The notes beneath the pieces were generated by a model. That model saw nothing but the letters and a program-made list of their open reading frames with translations. It was not told the DNA's origin and did not search any database. Shown here piece by piece: positions 41,151 to 55,600 of a stretch of 64,000 nt of DNA. Made by a program: the position numbers and the translations under genes. This stretch comes from Stercorarius parasiticus (lineage: Eukaryota; Chordata; Aves; Charadriiformes; Stercorariidae). Positions within the stretch are counted from its first letter, which is position 1, and each line of letters starts with the position of its first letter. Where the stretch lies: NCBI GenBank assembly GCA_013396915.1, contig VWZL01003401.1:806958-870957 (forward strand), written 5' to 3'.

Positions 41151-44100
41151 TCATGGTGGCTTAAGAAAAACCTCAGCGATGGCATCGAGGTAGCTGCCCC
41201 GTCACCGAGACGAAGGTCTCCCTCCACCGCACAGGGTCAGGGTAGACTGGCAGGGAAAAGGCAGCTGCCTGGGCTGGGATGTGGTGGAGCACAGATGGAA
41301 ATTTTGGCAACTTCAGCACTTACCAGGTCCTGCCTGAGCAGCAGGAAAATGTGACATTTTGTCAAAATTACGACACTTCCCAAAAACATGGGGTTTTAAT
41401 TTTTCATCAGATGCGGAAAAAGGGCCATCCTGCAACACGTGGAAGCATCCAGCAGCACGTGGAAGTGCTGGCAAATAGCACATTTGCACACCCGTCGAGG
41501 CCACCTTTGCACTAACTGCGGCCAACGGCAGAAGGCTCCAGAGGTTCCAACACGCGGAGAGGTTGGGGAAGACTTTCCAGCCGTTCACAGTGGTGGCCAA
41601 AGGGAATAGGAGCCACTAATCCTCACCGAGCCTCTGCTGCCTCGGTGCCTGCTTCGGATGCAAAGTGGTATTCTTGTCCTGTGCTAGAGGTGTCAGGTGT
41701 CGATGGCTCAGAGACACACGCTAAGCAGACATCCCCTTCTGCTTCGAAGCCCAGCCTCCTGACCTCCACCATGACAGCTTGCAGCTTGGTACAAGTCGAA
41801 TGGCACTTTGCGCAGGAAAACCCGGCACAGGGAAGGTTAGATGCCGCTTTCCACCTCCAGGCACCACTTCTGCAAACTTCAGCCTGCACAAGCTCAGCTA
41901 GGAAAGGCATCTGAGATGTAGCCTGGGCTCCCGAAGCGTTGTCTCTCATCCCGTGCTGATGTTGTCCTACCACTTGCTGTAAAATTCTCCCTGGCACCCT
42001 CTCCTAGGCTAGGGCGATGCAGCCCCGTGCGCCAGCCAAAGCCCAGCGCCTGAACATCTGTCTCCTACCACTTCAGAGGTACCCACCAGCCATCACATCT
42101 GGCCACAAGCCGCTTTCTGGAGCTGGGGGTGAAACAGACTGGCTGCCACCAGGGGTAAGCTGGGGCCCCAAGGAGAAGGCCAGCAGCGGGGCAAGGAGCT
42201 GTGGTCACTGGGCAGGTGGCACGCACCCCTGGGAGGACACCCTCCCCAGCAGGGACCCCCACAGCTGGCAGGGGGGAAACTCCAGCACAGGATGTGTGTG
42301 AACTTCTGCTCCTTTTTGATGCCAGGGCTTGGGGCAGAAACCTGTGCCCAGAGCACGGGGACGGGCGGCACTGGTGGGGGCATTGGGCAGAGATCTCTAA
42401 AGAGAGATGCCCGGCCCTCAGGGAAAGGGAGACGGGCACTCAGTGCTCTCTCTGCCCCACCAGCTGGTGGCCAGGCACCTCGGTGGCATGCGGGCGTAGT
42501 GGCCCTTCCCTCCTCCTCCTCCTCCCCAGCCGCACGCGGGGAGATGGTTGGGATGCCAAACCACTTAGGTAGGTGTGACCAAATAGCCCTATTGAAGGGA
42601 GCCAAACCAGTATGACTTCCTTATTGTGCAATGATTAATAAAGGCCTTCAGCTCTTCTTTTTTTTTTTTCCCATTAATTGTGAATAGGCAAGTCCTTGAT
42701 CATTTCCTTATCCAAGAACCGAGTGAGATTCCTTACAGCATTCCTGCCCCAAAGTGGCCGCACTGTGCTGGGAAGAGGAGCAATTCCTGCGGTATTGAAA
42801 CCACACACAGAGAAATCAAACGCTGGAAACCTCTTTCCCGGTTCACCCGTGCTGAGGACTTGGCCATCGCAACCTGCTAGCAGGCTTAGGGAGACCCCAA
42901 CATTCCTGCCTTTACCACTTGAGTTTTACATGGTAAATCCTAACTTAAATGAGCAAAGTGGAGAGTAGCTTTTGGGCAGGAAGAGGAAGGCGGCAGGCAC
43001 CCGCCTGTACGGGATTTCTTGGATATCACAGTCTCAGTTCCCAGCTTCCCTACAGCTTTCCTATGGCAAAACGTTCTGCGTGAGGACTGTCTCTCTCTCA
43101 ACTGCAGGAAACATTTGCTTTCCCCCGTCCTTAATCTACCTTGTGCATTCAGATGGCCTTTTTATTTTAAAGGGCAGGTCCTGTGCGTCTTTGCGGACAA
43201 GATCTGCTCTTCTTGTCAACCTCAAAGCCCCGTGCAGAAATTCTTTAGTACGCGGGGAAGGTTTGGTTTCCTCTGGCCACCCTGGGGCCGTGTCCTCAGG
43301 CGGGGGACCCAGTTCACCAGACTGGGTGGCGTCCCTGAGAGGTCTCACTTTACTCAGTGATGAAAAAAAACAAGAGTTAAAAATGTTGTAGAAACTGCAA
43401 CCAGGTGCGAAAGGGAGCAAGGATACATGAAAAGTGAAAATTTGCCTTTTTAATAAGCCGTTACAGGTTAGTTGGGTGTTTAGGAGGGAACACACGCTGG
43501 TGCTTATAGTCATTCAGAGAAGATTCTGTGTGTGTGTGTGCGTGTGTGTTTTTAATGAGACCAGAAGGTGCAGAACGGGGCTCCTTTTCTAACCTATATT
43601 GCAGCAATTTGTGCATGTCTGTAGCTGTGGGTGTTATGTGCTTTCTACTCTGAGTGATAAGTTTCAGTTTGATTCTGCTCTCGAGAGCTGCGGGGACAGT
43701 TTGCACTCGCCTTATCAACGCAGAATCCAAATAGCTTCACGGGGTGCCCGGCCCCCTGACACTGCAAACTGAGAAAATACATTTTAAGCACAGAAAAGCA
43801 GGCGAGGTGGCGACCAGAGGGCTTTTTCTCACCAGAGCATCCCAATCTGCCATAAACCCTCGTGCCCCGACCAGCAGGGCAACAAGCCATCTCGAGAGCC
43901 ACAACCTCGGCACTTCCCTGAGAGGCCCCGGCCGGGACCCCAGGGAGCAGAACTGTGACCCCAGGGCTGGGGTCTTTTCCTACATCCCCATTGCCCTAAA
44001 ACCCTGCACCACCTCCCCCAGTCCCTTGCACCGATGCCCCAGCACTGGGGGCCCACTGCAAACTGGGAAGCTGCAGGAGGTGCTTGCCCGTCCCCATTCC

Positions 44101-47100
44101 TCCCTGGGCTGGCCCTGAGCAAGCCTGGCTGTGAGCCACTGACCAAAACTGTGCCCATGATGAGAGACGGCAGCAAGGGAAGGGTAGGGCAGGTACTTCC
44201 ACGGCCCTCGGGAAGCAGCTCTAGTTTGGCTCCAAAGACTCATGGTCTCAACAGTAATCCCTGTGCCCAGCCACACAGCTGATTTCCGAAAGAACGTTGT
44301 TATCTTTACATCCATTTGCTAAAAACTTCTAGACTACATACCAGTGTCCGTGCTGCCCGTCCCGCTGTCCCCACATGGGCTGTGACCGAGAGGTGCCCTG
44401 CATCCTCCATCCCTGTGTCTCCTGCCTGGGGGTCTTGTGTGGCCACCAGCCCCACGGCAGCAGCCCCGGTGCTCCATCACCCTCGAGAAAAGCCTGTTCC
44501 CTGCAGAGAGAGACCCCACAGCAGTCTCAGCAGTTGCTGCGGAAATCTGCAGAAAAATGCCCCCCTGAATCTGGAGCCGTTCGACAGGAGTTGAGCACAG
44601 TTCCCCTGGGATGCCTGGGTTCTTGTCGCCCTCCTTGGATTGCCGTGCGCCGCAATTCACTGGGAGCCTTGTTCGTAAAATACCTGAGTGCGGCTCAAAT
44701 GAAGTTATGACCTACATAGCAGCTAAGAGCGATGTGCAGATTTCCTCCCTCCCTCAGAGCTGCTTGAGGTTTTTAATTCCCCCCCCAGACACAACACTCA
44801 GGAGTGACTGCGTTGTTTGCTCCACAGTCACTTGTCTTGCTTGAGCTCAAAAAGGAGCCCAGGAGATGAGGTGGAACAGCGGCTGCAGGTACAGCGCCCT
44901 CTGCCCTGCCAGGTACAAGTGGTCCAGGCTCCTCCAGGGAGGGGACAATGCGGCACAGGCCTTTCTGCTGTTTCGGGCAGGATTATCGTTATTCTGCTAG
45001 CAAACACCCAACAGAGAGGCAGGCTGAGGAGAAAAGGGTGCAGGCCATGCTGGAGGCACAGTGCATTCTGATTTCCTTTAATATCTCAGCTACTTATCCA
45101 AATTAAGGAGGCCAGAGAACAAGGGCCCTCCCTGACCATCAAACCCGTTCTCCTGAAGCAGTACGCGCCCCTGCAAAATACTCTAAAAGCCTTGTTAGAT
45201 ATGAACATCCTAAATCTCAGCCCTTTGCCACTGGCGTCCTGGCTGCTGACTCCCTCTGGGCACGTTAGCCACGAGGGAACACCTTAGCCCCGTGTGAGTC
45301 TGACTCCAAAACTACACTCATGGATGGACCCAACCACAGAGCTCAGCTACAGGTTCTCATTTCCCCCAGATTTGGGGTATTTAAGACTGGGAAAGGCTGT
45401 TGATGTCATTCCTACTGCATTTTTTTAAAAAATTAATTGTCAACATAGTTGTTTAGCTCCATCTAAACACAGAGGCAGTGATGTGCATCTACACAGGGGA
45501 ATGTATCCAAGTTTAAGAGTATCTAACAGTTCAGATTTAAAGACAGTCTTCTTTTTTTTTTTTTTAAGTCTAGAAATTTCAGTACTTCAAAGCCAGCGCT
45601 AAAGTTTGCAGCAAGGACAGGGACCCAGGAGCCAAGATGGCTGGGTTCTGCTTTTGGTACCTCCACTAACTGGCAGCGAGGTCTGGAACAAGTCAGTTGA
45701 CCTTCCCATACAAAGCCCGACTCATTTGTAGAATAGGTAGAAGACTTGTGCAAGTTGTGGTGTAAGACTAATATTTGTACCTTGTTTTGAGATCCTCCAA
45801 TATATAACAGCACGTATTTTTGTTGTTCGTAGAGAGAACAAGTTGTTTATAGTACTATCTGCAATATCATAATATTTCGAAGTCCTCACTTATGGGCTAC
45901 GACTACCCTGAACGCAACAAAAACTCTCTCTGCCCCAAGGAGCTTACAAACGAAGCACTATTAAAAACCCAAAAAACCACAGTGGCTAGGTGCAGAGCTT
46001 AAATTTCCATTTTCTCTCAGCATTTTCCCACGAGGGGATTGCATGTGAGAGCACACAACAGAGAGTCAGATCACACCCGGTTCGGTTGCTCTGGCATGCC
46101 ATTTGGCAATACAAGAATGACATAAATTAAAGTGAAACCCTTCACCTCAGCCTAAGTGAAAATGTGAAGAGCGAGGGGGGTGAGGAGGAAGGGGAGATAT
46201 TGATCCGTATCTACTCAACAGTCAGACCAGTGGTGTGGTGGCAACAAAAGACATGCCTTTGTTTTTTCAGTAACTAATAATCTATAGAGAACCATTTCCT
46301 TTTCTGCTGTTAAGATAACACATTCGCCACCTCAGCTGCATGCAAATAATTCATGCCTCTGCTTAACTAATTTACCTCTCCGGTGCAGACAGAAGGGCAG
46401 AAACCTCTCACCAGTGTCAACCAACGTGCAACACTGAAAAAGGAGCCAGCTCACCCAGAACTTTCTGAAATGTTTAAATCGTTAGAGGAAAACTGCACCA
46501 AACGCTCTGCAGGAGAGACATGGCTTCATAAGATTAAATGGGTTATTTTTGCCGGTCTTGGGTCCTGCCTCTGCCCCACATGTGGGCTGCAGGCTGGAAC
46601 TCACATTATCCAAAGAAAAGCATTTGATATCTCTGCACATAGACCACAGCTGGTCAACAACTCATCCCAGATTTAAACACAATATATGAGCTCTCATCTG
46701 TTGCCAGAAATATTACACGCTATTAAAAGTCCGGGCCCCCAGAAGTGTGCTGAAACTGAGTGGGCCTTCACTTCACATTGCTTGGAAACAAACGGGTATC
46801 GGGTCGGACATGTGTCTGTATCTGATGGAAACCTTGTTCTAATCAAAACACTGATGCTACTTTCACTCGCTTGCATACGCATACGGCTCTCCCTGCATTA
46901 ACACAACGCGAGCAAGGTTGCAATGTCAAGCACCAAAAAGTTATGAAATGCCAGAATTAATTAAGCTTGTCCACACACAAGCTTCAGGAGCAGCCCTTGC
47001 TTGCAGGATCACACACTGGTTTTCCCACAGGACTTCTACCTCGCTCAGCACACAAAGCAGGAGCTGCTCACCCTGTGCGGGATGGGGCAGGGATGCCCTC

Positions 47101-50100
47101 CCTCTCCTCTTGTCTCCATTGCTGGCCACGCAGCTCTGGCCCTCGTGCTGCTGCACTACTCTTCAGCCAGGGCTGGTTGTTCCTTGGTGCTTTTGGTGGG
47201 CCCACTGGGAGGATGGCTGAAGGCTTCACCTGTGTCACTCAGTGTCCACATGGGAGAGGAAGGTGGTATCTCTATGCACGACAGAAATATAAACAAAATA
47301 CAGGAGTTGCAAGTCAAATATTCTCTTTGGGTGCTCAGACTTTCCAGGGCAGTTTATCCCAAATGAAGTGTTATTGGACTGCAGCATGGCTCATCCTAAC
47401 TTCAGGGGTCACTGGGAATCCTCAACGCCTTCAAACCAAGCATCTAAAACCAGAAAGTACGATACTTCACAGCCTGTGAAAATTCAGGTTAAGTGACTTG
47501 CTCCATGCTATGCACAACTCCTTGGGTAACGTGTTTCTCCCAGGCAGCACCCAGCTCCCGGTTGGAGATGGCCCTCGCATCTACCCCACCCCTTTCAACA
47601 GAGACCACCAACAAGGTGTGGTGTTTACGGATTAGAGCCTCCTTTGGTTCCCGATGGCAAAGGCCATGGGGAAAGGTAACATGCATCCTGTGAAGACCAC
47701 ATCATTATGCACATCCATAGGGCTTGACTCAGCCTTAATTTTGGCTTTTCTCAACCTCCGAGTGCCCAAGCTTGACGCCTTCGTGCCATTCTCACAGGCT
47801 GCTTGAGCAAGCTCCTGGGTTTCAGAAAGCACATGCACCAGTGAGATTTGTCCTGGTCCGTGGCTGGCCTGGTGTATGTCAGAATAACACAGCAGGACTA
47901 GCATTTTTCCAAGAATCCAGCCGCCAGCTCTGCTGGCCATGGCACTGCTGCCAGGAGCAGCCTGTCAGCAGTTATGTAGACTAGCATGGGCGGGTGGTGA
48001 GCCCCATGCTCCTTCTCTCCATCCTTGTTACCTTTCTCATCTTCCCCTTCCCTGCGCCCAGCCCCATCCTCTTGCCTTCTTGGTGAGCATCCCCAGGGCT
48101 CTCAGCTCCCTGCCGGTGTGGCCAGCCCTGCCAGCATGCTGGCCATGGGGGAAGGTGGCCACCGGCTTCTTCAGTCTCCCCAGCCATGACCCAGTGGAGG
48201 GAAGTGGTGAAATGCCACCTTTTCTTTGGAAAATCCGGTGCCTGCTAAGCAAGGGGACCCATACAACTAAGGGCAAGGGTGAGATGAAACACTCAGAGAA
48301 AAAAAAAAAAGGAAGAACATCTTTTCACAGTCTGTAGATGCAAAGTGAAACTATTTTGATAGATTCAGCTCTCCCACGTCGAAAAGCCCATAGTTTCTCA
48401 TCTCTGACTTTACTCTGAGGCATGAAATTTCACCCATGACTTGACAAACTATAACATCCAGTATGCTTTGTGGCTCCTCAGAAGCCTGCTGCCACCCTGC
48501 CAAAGCTCACCCTCAGCATTTTGCTGGGTTGATATTGACAACATACTCCCTTTTTTAGGCTTTTCCTTATTTTGACGCATTTTACTTTGCTAATGCTTCT
48601 CCCTGGAGCTGAAAACCCAGTGGTGTGGGAGCTGGTGCTCTTGTTAGAACATTGACATCTCCATGGCTGGATACATACAGCCAGGGAAGCAAATAACTGG
48701 GCCCACAGTAGCAAAGTGTCCCCTTTCCTGGCAAGCAATAACAAGCAGCCTCCCCATGATGCTGAGAAAATTACTAAGCTGCTAAGCAAGAGCCATTTGC
48801 CTTCAGCCTCCTCACAAGGACTCATGTAGCTCAGCAGAGGGCAGCTGGGCAGCCTGATTTTGGACAGTCTTTATCTACAGCCCTCGTAGTGGACATTTAA
48901 ATCAAGATTGGTTTATGCAGAAGCATTTTAAATTATGAGAACTGTGTTTAAGCCTGATCTTAGGAAAGCTCATCCATGTGCTTGGCTTACCAAAGTTAGC
49001 TCAAAGAGATAATAATTCTATATACTGCCTTTGAAAAGACGCAGTGTTTTTGCTCTATTCTGTTTTACTAAAAGAACAATCTAGCTACAGAGATGAAGAA
49101 ATCGGTAAATGTTTCAGTCTGGACCGAGCATCTTTCAAAAGGAAATGGTCAACCTCAGTGAAGTTGCAGAGGGGTCAAAGGAGTGGACGACACTCAGTAG
49201 TTTGTATCATACAAGGAAACAACCAAGGATTAAAAGTCTATTATTCTGGGTTTATTGGATGAGTTTTCCTCCTAGCATTATGAAAGGTTTCTGGTTCCCC
49301 GTCCACAGATCATCCTTCCACAACATTGTCCAAAATATGTACTACCTCAGCCACCCATTGTCACCATTGTTGCACCATTTGATTTAGGGGAGATAAGAAG
49401 ATAGGTCAAAAAAAGAGGTAGCAAGTGATTGTACCACCTGTGAAATATTCATGCCTCATGTGTTGTTTGCTAGAGTTGATGCTCAGGTACCGAAGATATG
49501 TTTCCTTCTTCTCCTTCTCCCTCAAGACAATTTCTTTATCATTTCTATATCATCTTGGTCAGTTTTGGCTTTGACACAACGTAGGAGCCCATATATATTC
49601 TGCCCTGCTTCAGGGATAACTAACGTACCTCTCTAGAATGGTTTTTAAAAGCCATGAATAGGGAAGAACAAAAACAAAAGACAAGTTTGATGCTCTGGAT
49701 ACCTTTTGTCCCGGTACACATGGGAATTAAATTGTGTTTGTCTTCTCCCCCTGCTCTAATGACAGAGGTGGCATTAATAATGCAGAGCACGTCTCTCTTC
49801 AAGCTCTGTTGCAGCTTATAAAACATAGAGAGCAAATGGCAAACTTACCTTTCACGTCCTTTTGAAAATTAAGTTAGGCCTTATTGGTAACAAGTGAAAT
49901 TAAAGTGGTTGTTGCTGTTTAACTTCTCTGTGCTATTTCCTCACATGAATTAGTCATGATCAACTCTACTTGGCAGTTGTCCTTACAAAAAACAGAACAG
50001 AGAGAAGGGTTAAGCACTCCCATACAATTTACCCAATAAATTTGTCATACCCCTTATATAGAGTTGTCCCTCCAGTTCTGCCTGTTCCCTAACATATCTG

Positions 50101-51554
50101 GCAGTTTGAACAATGTTGGCAATATTTGAGCAATTAGGCATTCCAAGTGGAAAGGTTAATATACCTTACCCTCAAACCCTGGGTGTGTTTTGTCTTGTGC
50201 CTTCAGCCATCCTTGATGAGGACTGATTGCACAACAGCCGCAAAGTAGGAAGGTCTTCTTTCAATTTCGGTATGGCCTAGATTGTTTTGGTTTAGCAAAA
50301 GGCCGGTAGTCCAATGTGAGGACAGGACAAAAGCACCTTGACCTGAGTGCTATCGAGACAGATCACAAACAGGGAACTTCATTGCTGTTACCACTTTCTG
50401 AGTGTTAAAGCCTTTGGTCATATTGACACTGGTACAAAAACAGGTAAAAGACAACCCATAACCCACAAAAACGCCTCTCATAGAGCTCAGTGTAGGACTG
50501 GTCAAAGAGATGTGAGATTTGTGGTTTATTTCCCCCTCTTTTGGTTGAGCAGCACCAGGACCTTGTTTTCTCTTTTGGCCACTTTGTTTGCGGTCCAAGT
50601 CTGTTGGGAAGCTGTGGGCAGCAGCGATCATGGCTGGAGAAGTCCCATAGCCTCACATCGGGTGGGACCTGCAAGACCACAGTCCACCAGGACAGGGATG
50701 AAACCACCTCCCAAGCTAGCCAGCCCAGGAGATGACATCCTCAGCCCAAACCGTCACTGAGGTTGGAGAGCAAGTGCGAGTTGCAAATGACAGCCCCACA
50801 GAGGAGTGCCCCAGGTCGCCGGGAGGCCACCAGCCAATGGACCGGCTGCCACAGTCCTCCTCCGCCAGCAGTAGGGCACACCCAGCAGCCAGCCTGCCTG
50901 CCCTGCCTGGCAGGGATGCTTGGCTGAGTAGTCAGGACCTGGCTTAAGCCAGAAAGAAACAAATCTAAGCAGTAGAGAAGGAAGTTTTGCAGGTTGCAGC
51001 CACCACCGGTGCTGCCCATCCAGCCCTGAGCCTTCATGGGAGGTCTGGAGCATCGGTGGATGAAGGAGGTCAGGTCTGAGATGCCCAGCTGCCCCCTCCC
51101 AAGGGGACCTGAATGGATGGGAATGACCTGACCTGTGCTGGGGTGCTCCCACGGGGCCCCATGCACCTCACCAGGGTCTCTCATGCGCCAGCCTCAGACT
51201 GGCAAAAACTGCTGAGAATTGGCCACTTGGCCTCTCCACTTGTAGCTGGTGGTATTTCCCTGGCTGGGGTGATGCTGATGTTCGTAATGAAGCTTTGGCA
51301 GAGAAAGAGAGACATGTTGTAACCATTAGCAGAGTTTGCATTTAGAATTTATCTCAGAAAAGGACAAAGGATAACTCAGCTCAATAGTTTTTGTGCAAAT
51401 TCAGGTCTACACTTTCCATTGCAGTACCAGTCCTGGTCTTCACCACTGTCTTCCTCTGACCCAGAAAAATTTGATCATGAAAATAATGTTACTTAGAAAA
51501 TAATGGAACCGATAAGTCATTGCAGGCACATGTGCATCTCATTATACATCAGTT
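41151..51554. other. Downstream intergenic DNA
   Basis: No gene recognised in 10.4 kb. GC-rich stretches at about 42.0-42.6, 43.8-44.6, 47.0-47.3, 48.0-48.2 and 50.6-51.2 kb give open frames of 100-170 codons on both strands, but none resembles a known family and none is flanked by convincing splice signals. A (TG)n run is at about 43.53-43.55 kb. An AATAAA at 42635 has no attached gene. A TAAAGTGAAACCC at about 46.13 kb and AAAGTGAAACT near 48.34 kb are IRF-like half-sites. Confidence 0.5.
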
Positions 51555-51670
51555 CGGTTTCACTATATATTTTACACTATGTAACATAAATTTCACTATG
51601 CGCCACAAGTATTTCAATATGTGATAGTCAGAAAGTGGCAGTTTACACTAAAAGTTTCAGTATGTGGTAG
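51555..51670. repeat. Degenerate repeats of TTTCANTATGTG
   Basis: The core TTTCA(C/A/G)TATG or TTTCACTATA recurs at about 51558, 51590, 51611 and 51654 in AT-rich sequence, with related ACACTATG in between. Spacing is irregular (21-43 bases), so it is a decayed tandem array or a cluster of one motif. Confidence 0.5.
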
Positions 51671-52605
51671 GATATTTCAAATACTATAAATTCTCCTTTT
51701 AAACAAAATGCATTGTGTAGATTAGTAAGAAATGCAGTTGTTTTAGTTTACCCAATGTGGTTTTCTTTCAGAACAGTATTTAGTACTGTGCTGTTCAATT
51801 GCCATGTTTATTTTTATCGTACATATTAATGGATGATTAAGTGAAAATTCATTATACACCACACAGGACTCAGGCAACCCGAGTTCCGTTTCTTAGATCT
51901 TTTACCTCAACTCAACTTATACCATATTAACAAACACGCTATATTTATGAAGACTATATTGATGAACAAAATAAGCTTCCTGCATGAGGCTTGTGATCGA
52001 CCTGGGGTTTTTTGTTGTTGTTTTAAAATGAATTCTCTTTGAGCAAATAAATTTTGAGGGGCCTGAAATCCCCTGTAAGGGTGAATTGTTAAAGCAACGA
52101 GCAGGTATATCAAGGGTCTGCACTGCAACACCATTTATTGCAGATGGTCACCATTTCAGTCGCAACCAGCAGCAGAGGCACCTGCACTGCCAGCCCTGCA
52201 CTGCTGATCATGGCTTTGAATCTGTTGATCAGTTACTACCACACCAAAAAGCTCTGTCATACATGAGAGTTACCAGGTCATCATATTTTCACGCGTGACA
52301 CCCTTCAGCACCAGAGGGTGCAGATTACCTTTGAAAGATACTTGTCATGACCAAAGAGCATATCAAAAACAATCATGTGGCTTAGTAAAGCCAAGGCACA
52401 TCTGCAGCAAGGACCATCCGCAACCTCGGCCAAAGCTATACTAATGTTTCCAGACTGGTGCAGCAAAGCAATTTCCCCACAACAGGTGTCCACCACCAGA
52501 AATGCAGAAAGAAAGAAAAAGATCAGGCTAAATTTTGGTTATGAGTCCTCCCTCATTCTTGTCTCCTCTAAACACAATCTACACCAAGAACAGCTCCATC
52601 TAAAG
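51671..52605. other. Intergenic DNA, nothing recognised
   Basis: AT-rich to about 52.1 kb and then of mixed composition. No gene, RNA or transposon was recognised. Confidence 0.5.
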
Positions 52606-52677
52606 TTCTATTTTATTCAAATATTCTATTTTATTCAAAAATTCTATTTTATTCAAAAATTCTCTTTTATTCAAAAA
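52606..52677. repeat. 18-base minisatellite, 4 copies
   Basis: Four tandem units of TTCTATTTTATTCAAAAA start at 52606, 52624, 52642 and 52660, with one or two substitutions per unit. Because 18 is a multiple of three, the surrounding open frame (52375-52767, +) shows a repeated FYFIQK hexapeptide. I regard that as a by-product and not a protein. Confidence 0.9.
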
Positions 52678-55600
52678 ACAGCCTCAGCGGACAGCACGGG
52701 GCAATGCCCAGGAGAGAAACATCAGCCAGTTTTACCTCTGCTCTGGCTTCTGCCCCATAAGATATAATCACACAGATAATTTTCTAGCGATTTCCAATGG
52801 ATAATTTCAAAATGCTAATGATCTGTACTGAAGTTCAGTGCTTAGAAGAAGTGGAGGCCTCATCTACCCCGTCTCGCACTCAGAAGACAAGAGTGACCCT
52901 GCACCGGCGTGACTCTGGGCAAGACACTTAGAGAGTTACAAAGGCCCTGGATTAATTAGAAACTAGGTCCTTTAACGTAACTCCTTGCCCCATCGCAGGC
53001 CTACCAGACCTCTCTGGCGCCCTGCCAAATAGTTCAAGCACCTATTAACCAAGGAAAAGGTAAAGAGCTTGGGTTGTAATGGGCTGGATTTCATCCCAGT
53101 GGTTTCAAATCTCCTAACCCGCAAGAGCAGCTTATCTATGTTTGGAGGTCAAAGACCTCAGCAAAGCCCTGTCAACAGGTGCACGCTGGCACTAACTCAA
53201 ACGCTTGGCTCTTCAGATTACAGTGATGCTTTGGTTTCTTACAAGTGGGGCAAAAAGGGCCACCAAAGCGGCCAGTGACACACTCAGGGCTGGCCTGAGT
53301 CTGCTTACGCTAACTTTTTTGGCAAAACACATCACCACAAGTAGTGCTTCCTTGGCTCACAGGAGCCAGAACTGAATGCATCAAGTAGACAGCTTGGCTA
53401 CCCTACTCTTCCAAAATTTTAAAACAAGACACACTGTACTTGTTTGTAGGCTCTACCTACCATAGGAAACAAATCACAAAGCAAAGCCCATGAGCTGCGT
53501 CAGATGTTTCCCCATGACTGGGTTGAAGGAAACAGGAATGTTTGTGTCAGACATGAGGCATGGGGATAACCTGGAGAGTGGCGCTTTCATCCCTGATGGG
53601 GGCTGGGTGCAATGGTGCCTTCCCATGCCCATCCTGAAACTTTGAACCATGGAGTTTCCCCTGTGCCTCCTCCACGGCAGCTTGAGAGCAGCCCCGCTGT
53701 CTGCCAGATTGTCCCTGCATTAGACCAGATAAAACATGGGCTCATCTCTCCATTCAATAGGATATTTGGGATGAAATAAAGGTAATACGTTTACCTTTTA
53801 AGCGCATGTCTGCTTTCCAGCATGACCGTGTTCCTGTTTAAGATAAGGAGGAGAGACAACAGTGCAAACTTTCCCATATTCACTTACTCCTGTGTTAGAT
53901 CTGGGCTGAGGTATGTACAAAGCAATGTATTTATGCCCTAGATTCCACTGCCGATACTGCCAACAAAAGCTAAATTACAATTATTTTCCTGTAGTCAGGT
54001 TGGTAGTCCAACAAGTTTTGGAAGGAGGGAAATACATTACACACATCCTGCAAGTCCCCTCCTAAGTACTGTCAGGCTATAATTTTAGCTTACTCTTATT
54101 ACTGAGCATGTGTAATTGATGTTGAGCCATCCTTTAGCCATCATGAAAGTTACATTATGTAAGTTGTTGCGTTACTTTCACTAACTGGTCCAAAGCTTTT
54201 CGTATTTCTTGACTGAAAAGGCAGAACAGCAACAGAAGTTCATCAAATACATACCAACTCATTTATCGTATCCAAACCTTTTAATTTGACCCAATTAAGT
54301 TTCACTTGTAGGCTAAACCACATGATTTCAGGAAAAGAAATTGCAGGGTAGCTTGCAGTATTTGCTGTTGTGATTTCAGAAGCAGTTGGCATTGGCTTGA
54401 AGACTACAGTTTCGTGTGTACTAATAACATGTAACAAAGCACTTTTCCACCTTTGCTGACTCAAGAAGTAGGACCATTTGTAGCGTATAATTACGCTGTT
54501 GAGTTTCCGTTGTTTTGAATGTGACCTACCTTTTTTCCTCTTTACTCAGCTATGGCTGAAGCTAATATCCGTTCATCAAAATCCTTCTGTTTTGAATCAA
54601 CGTATCTCCATCTATATGCAAATCTGAGAGGCGAAATGCTCACAACGTATTCCTGATAGCTGAAACATTCCTGTGGAACATCTCTGCCACGTTGGCGTTT
54701 TACGGATATTTTTCTGTTTGAAGTCAACTTCTACAGGTTTTCACACAGAAAATTTTCATCAGCCTCATTTCCTCCAGCTTTAGCAGCAAAACATTATCAT
54801 CAGCACGCAGTAGGCAAGAACCTTGCAAAGTGACACCTTAAAGAAAAGGTTGTCCTGGCATGGTGTGAATATTTTCCACATCGGCAGCTTCCTGCATTAT
54901 TTCCGTTGATTTTCTTCAAATCAGCCTTTCTTTCTTTCTTTTTTTTAAAAAAAAAAAAAAAAAGAATAAGCATTGGTGCTTCTTTTAGCTCTGATTCATA
55001 ACAACTGAAGATTTCAACAACATACCGTGGCAAATAGTATTCTGCTGATCTTACGGAAGGAAAAAGACCAGTTAGACCAAACCTTCTCATTCATTCATTG
55101 CTGCAAGTCCCTGCCTCTAACCAATGTTCTCTTCAGGAAAGGGGGAGCAGCTTGAGAGGGGTTTTTTTTAAGATTGCTTGAGAGTTTTGATGGGAAAAAG
55201 GCCTTCCCTCAGTGTTCATACTCTGGCTTTTATTCTGTGAGACATAAAACAACTGCAAAATTCAGCATCTGCTGACTTCTGCTGGCGTGGACAGGGAGGC
55301 ATTGCCCTATTCTGGAATTGGGGTTTGCAATATTGTCTACAAGGATGGCAAACCCCCTCAGTTTTCATTTGCAAAACGCTCCACAAATACAGATGAAAGC
55401 CACGAAGGAGACTCAGCAGTCACTTTTGTATCTTAAGCAAGATGGCTAAATTAAAATAAACAGCTTGTTGATTTAAAGGAGCACTCTGAGAACTCCTCTG
55501 CAGCAGCACAATGCATTTTACCTTCTGGACAACTGCAGAAAATGAACAAATGGCTTGTTTAATGCTGGATTTCTATACCTAGATATTTGCTGGTTCCCAT

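Noticed and set aside
42093..42605. 170-codon minus-strand open frame
   Set aside because: GC-rich noncoding sequence. The product is Pro/Ala/Ser-rich without domain motifs, and an opposite-strand frame of similar length overlaps it.
46967..47479. 170-codon plus-strand open frame
   Set aside because: No recognisable domain, no splice or promoter signals, and overlapping frames of similar length in the other phases.
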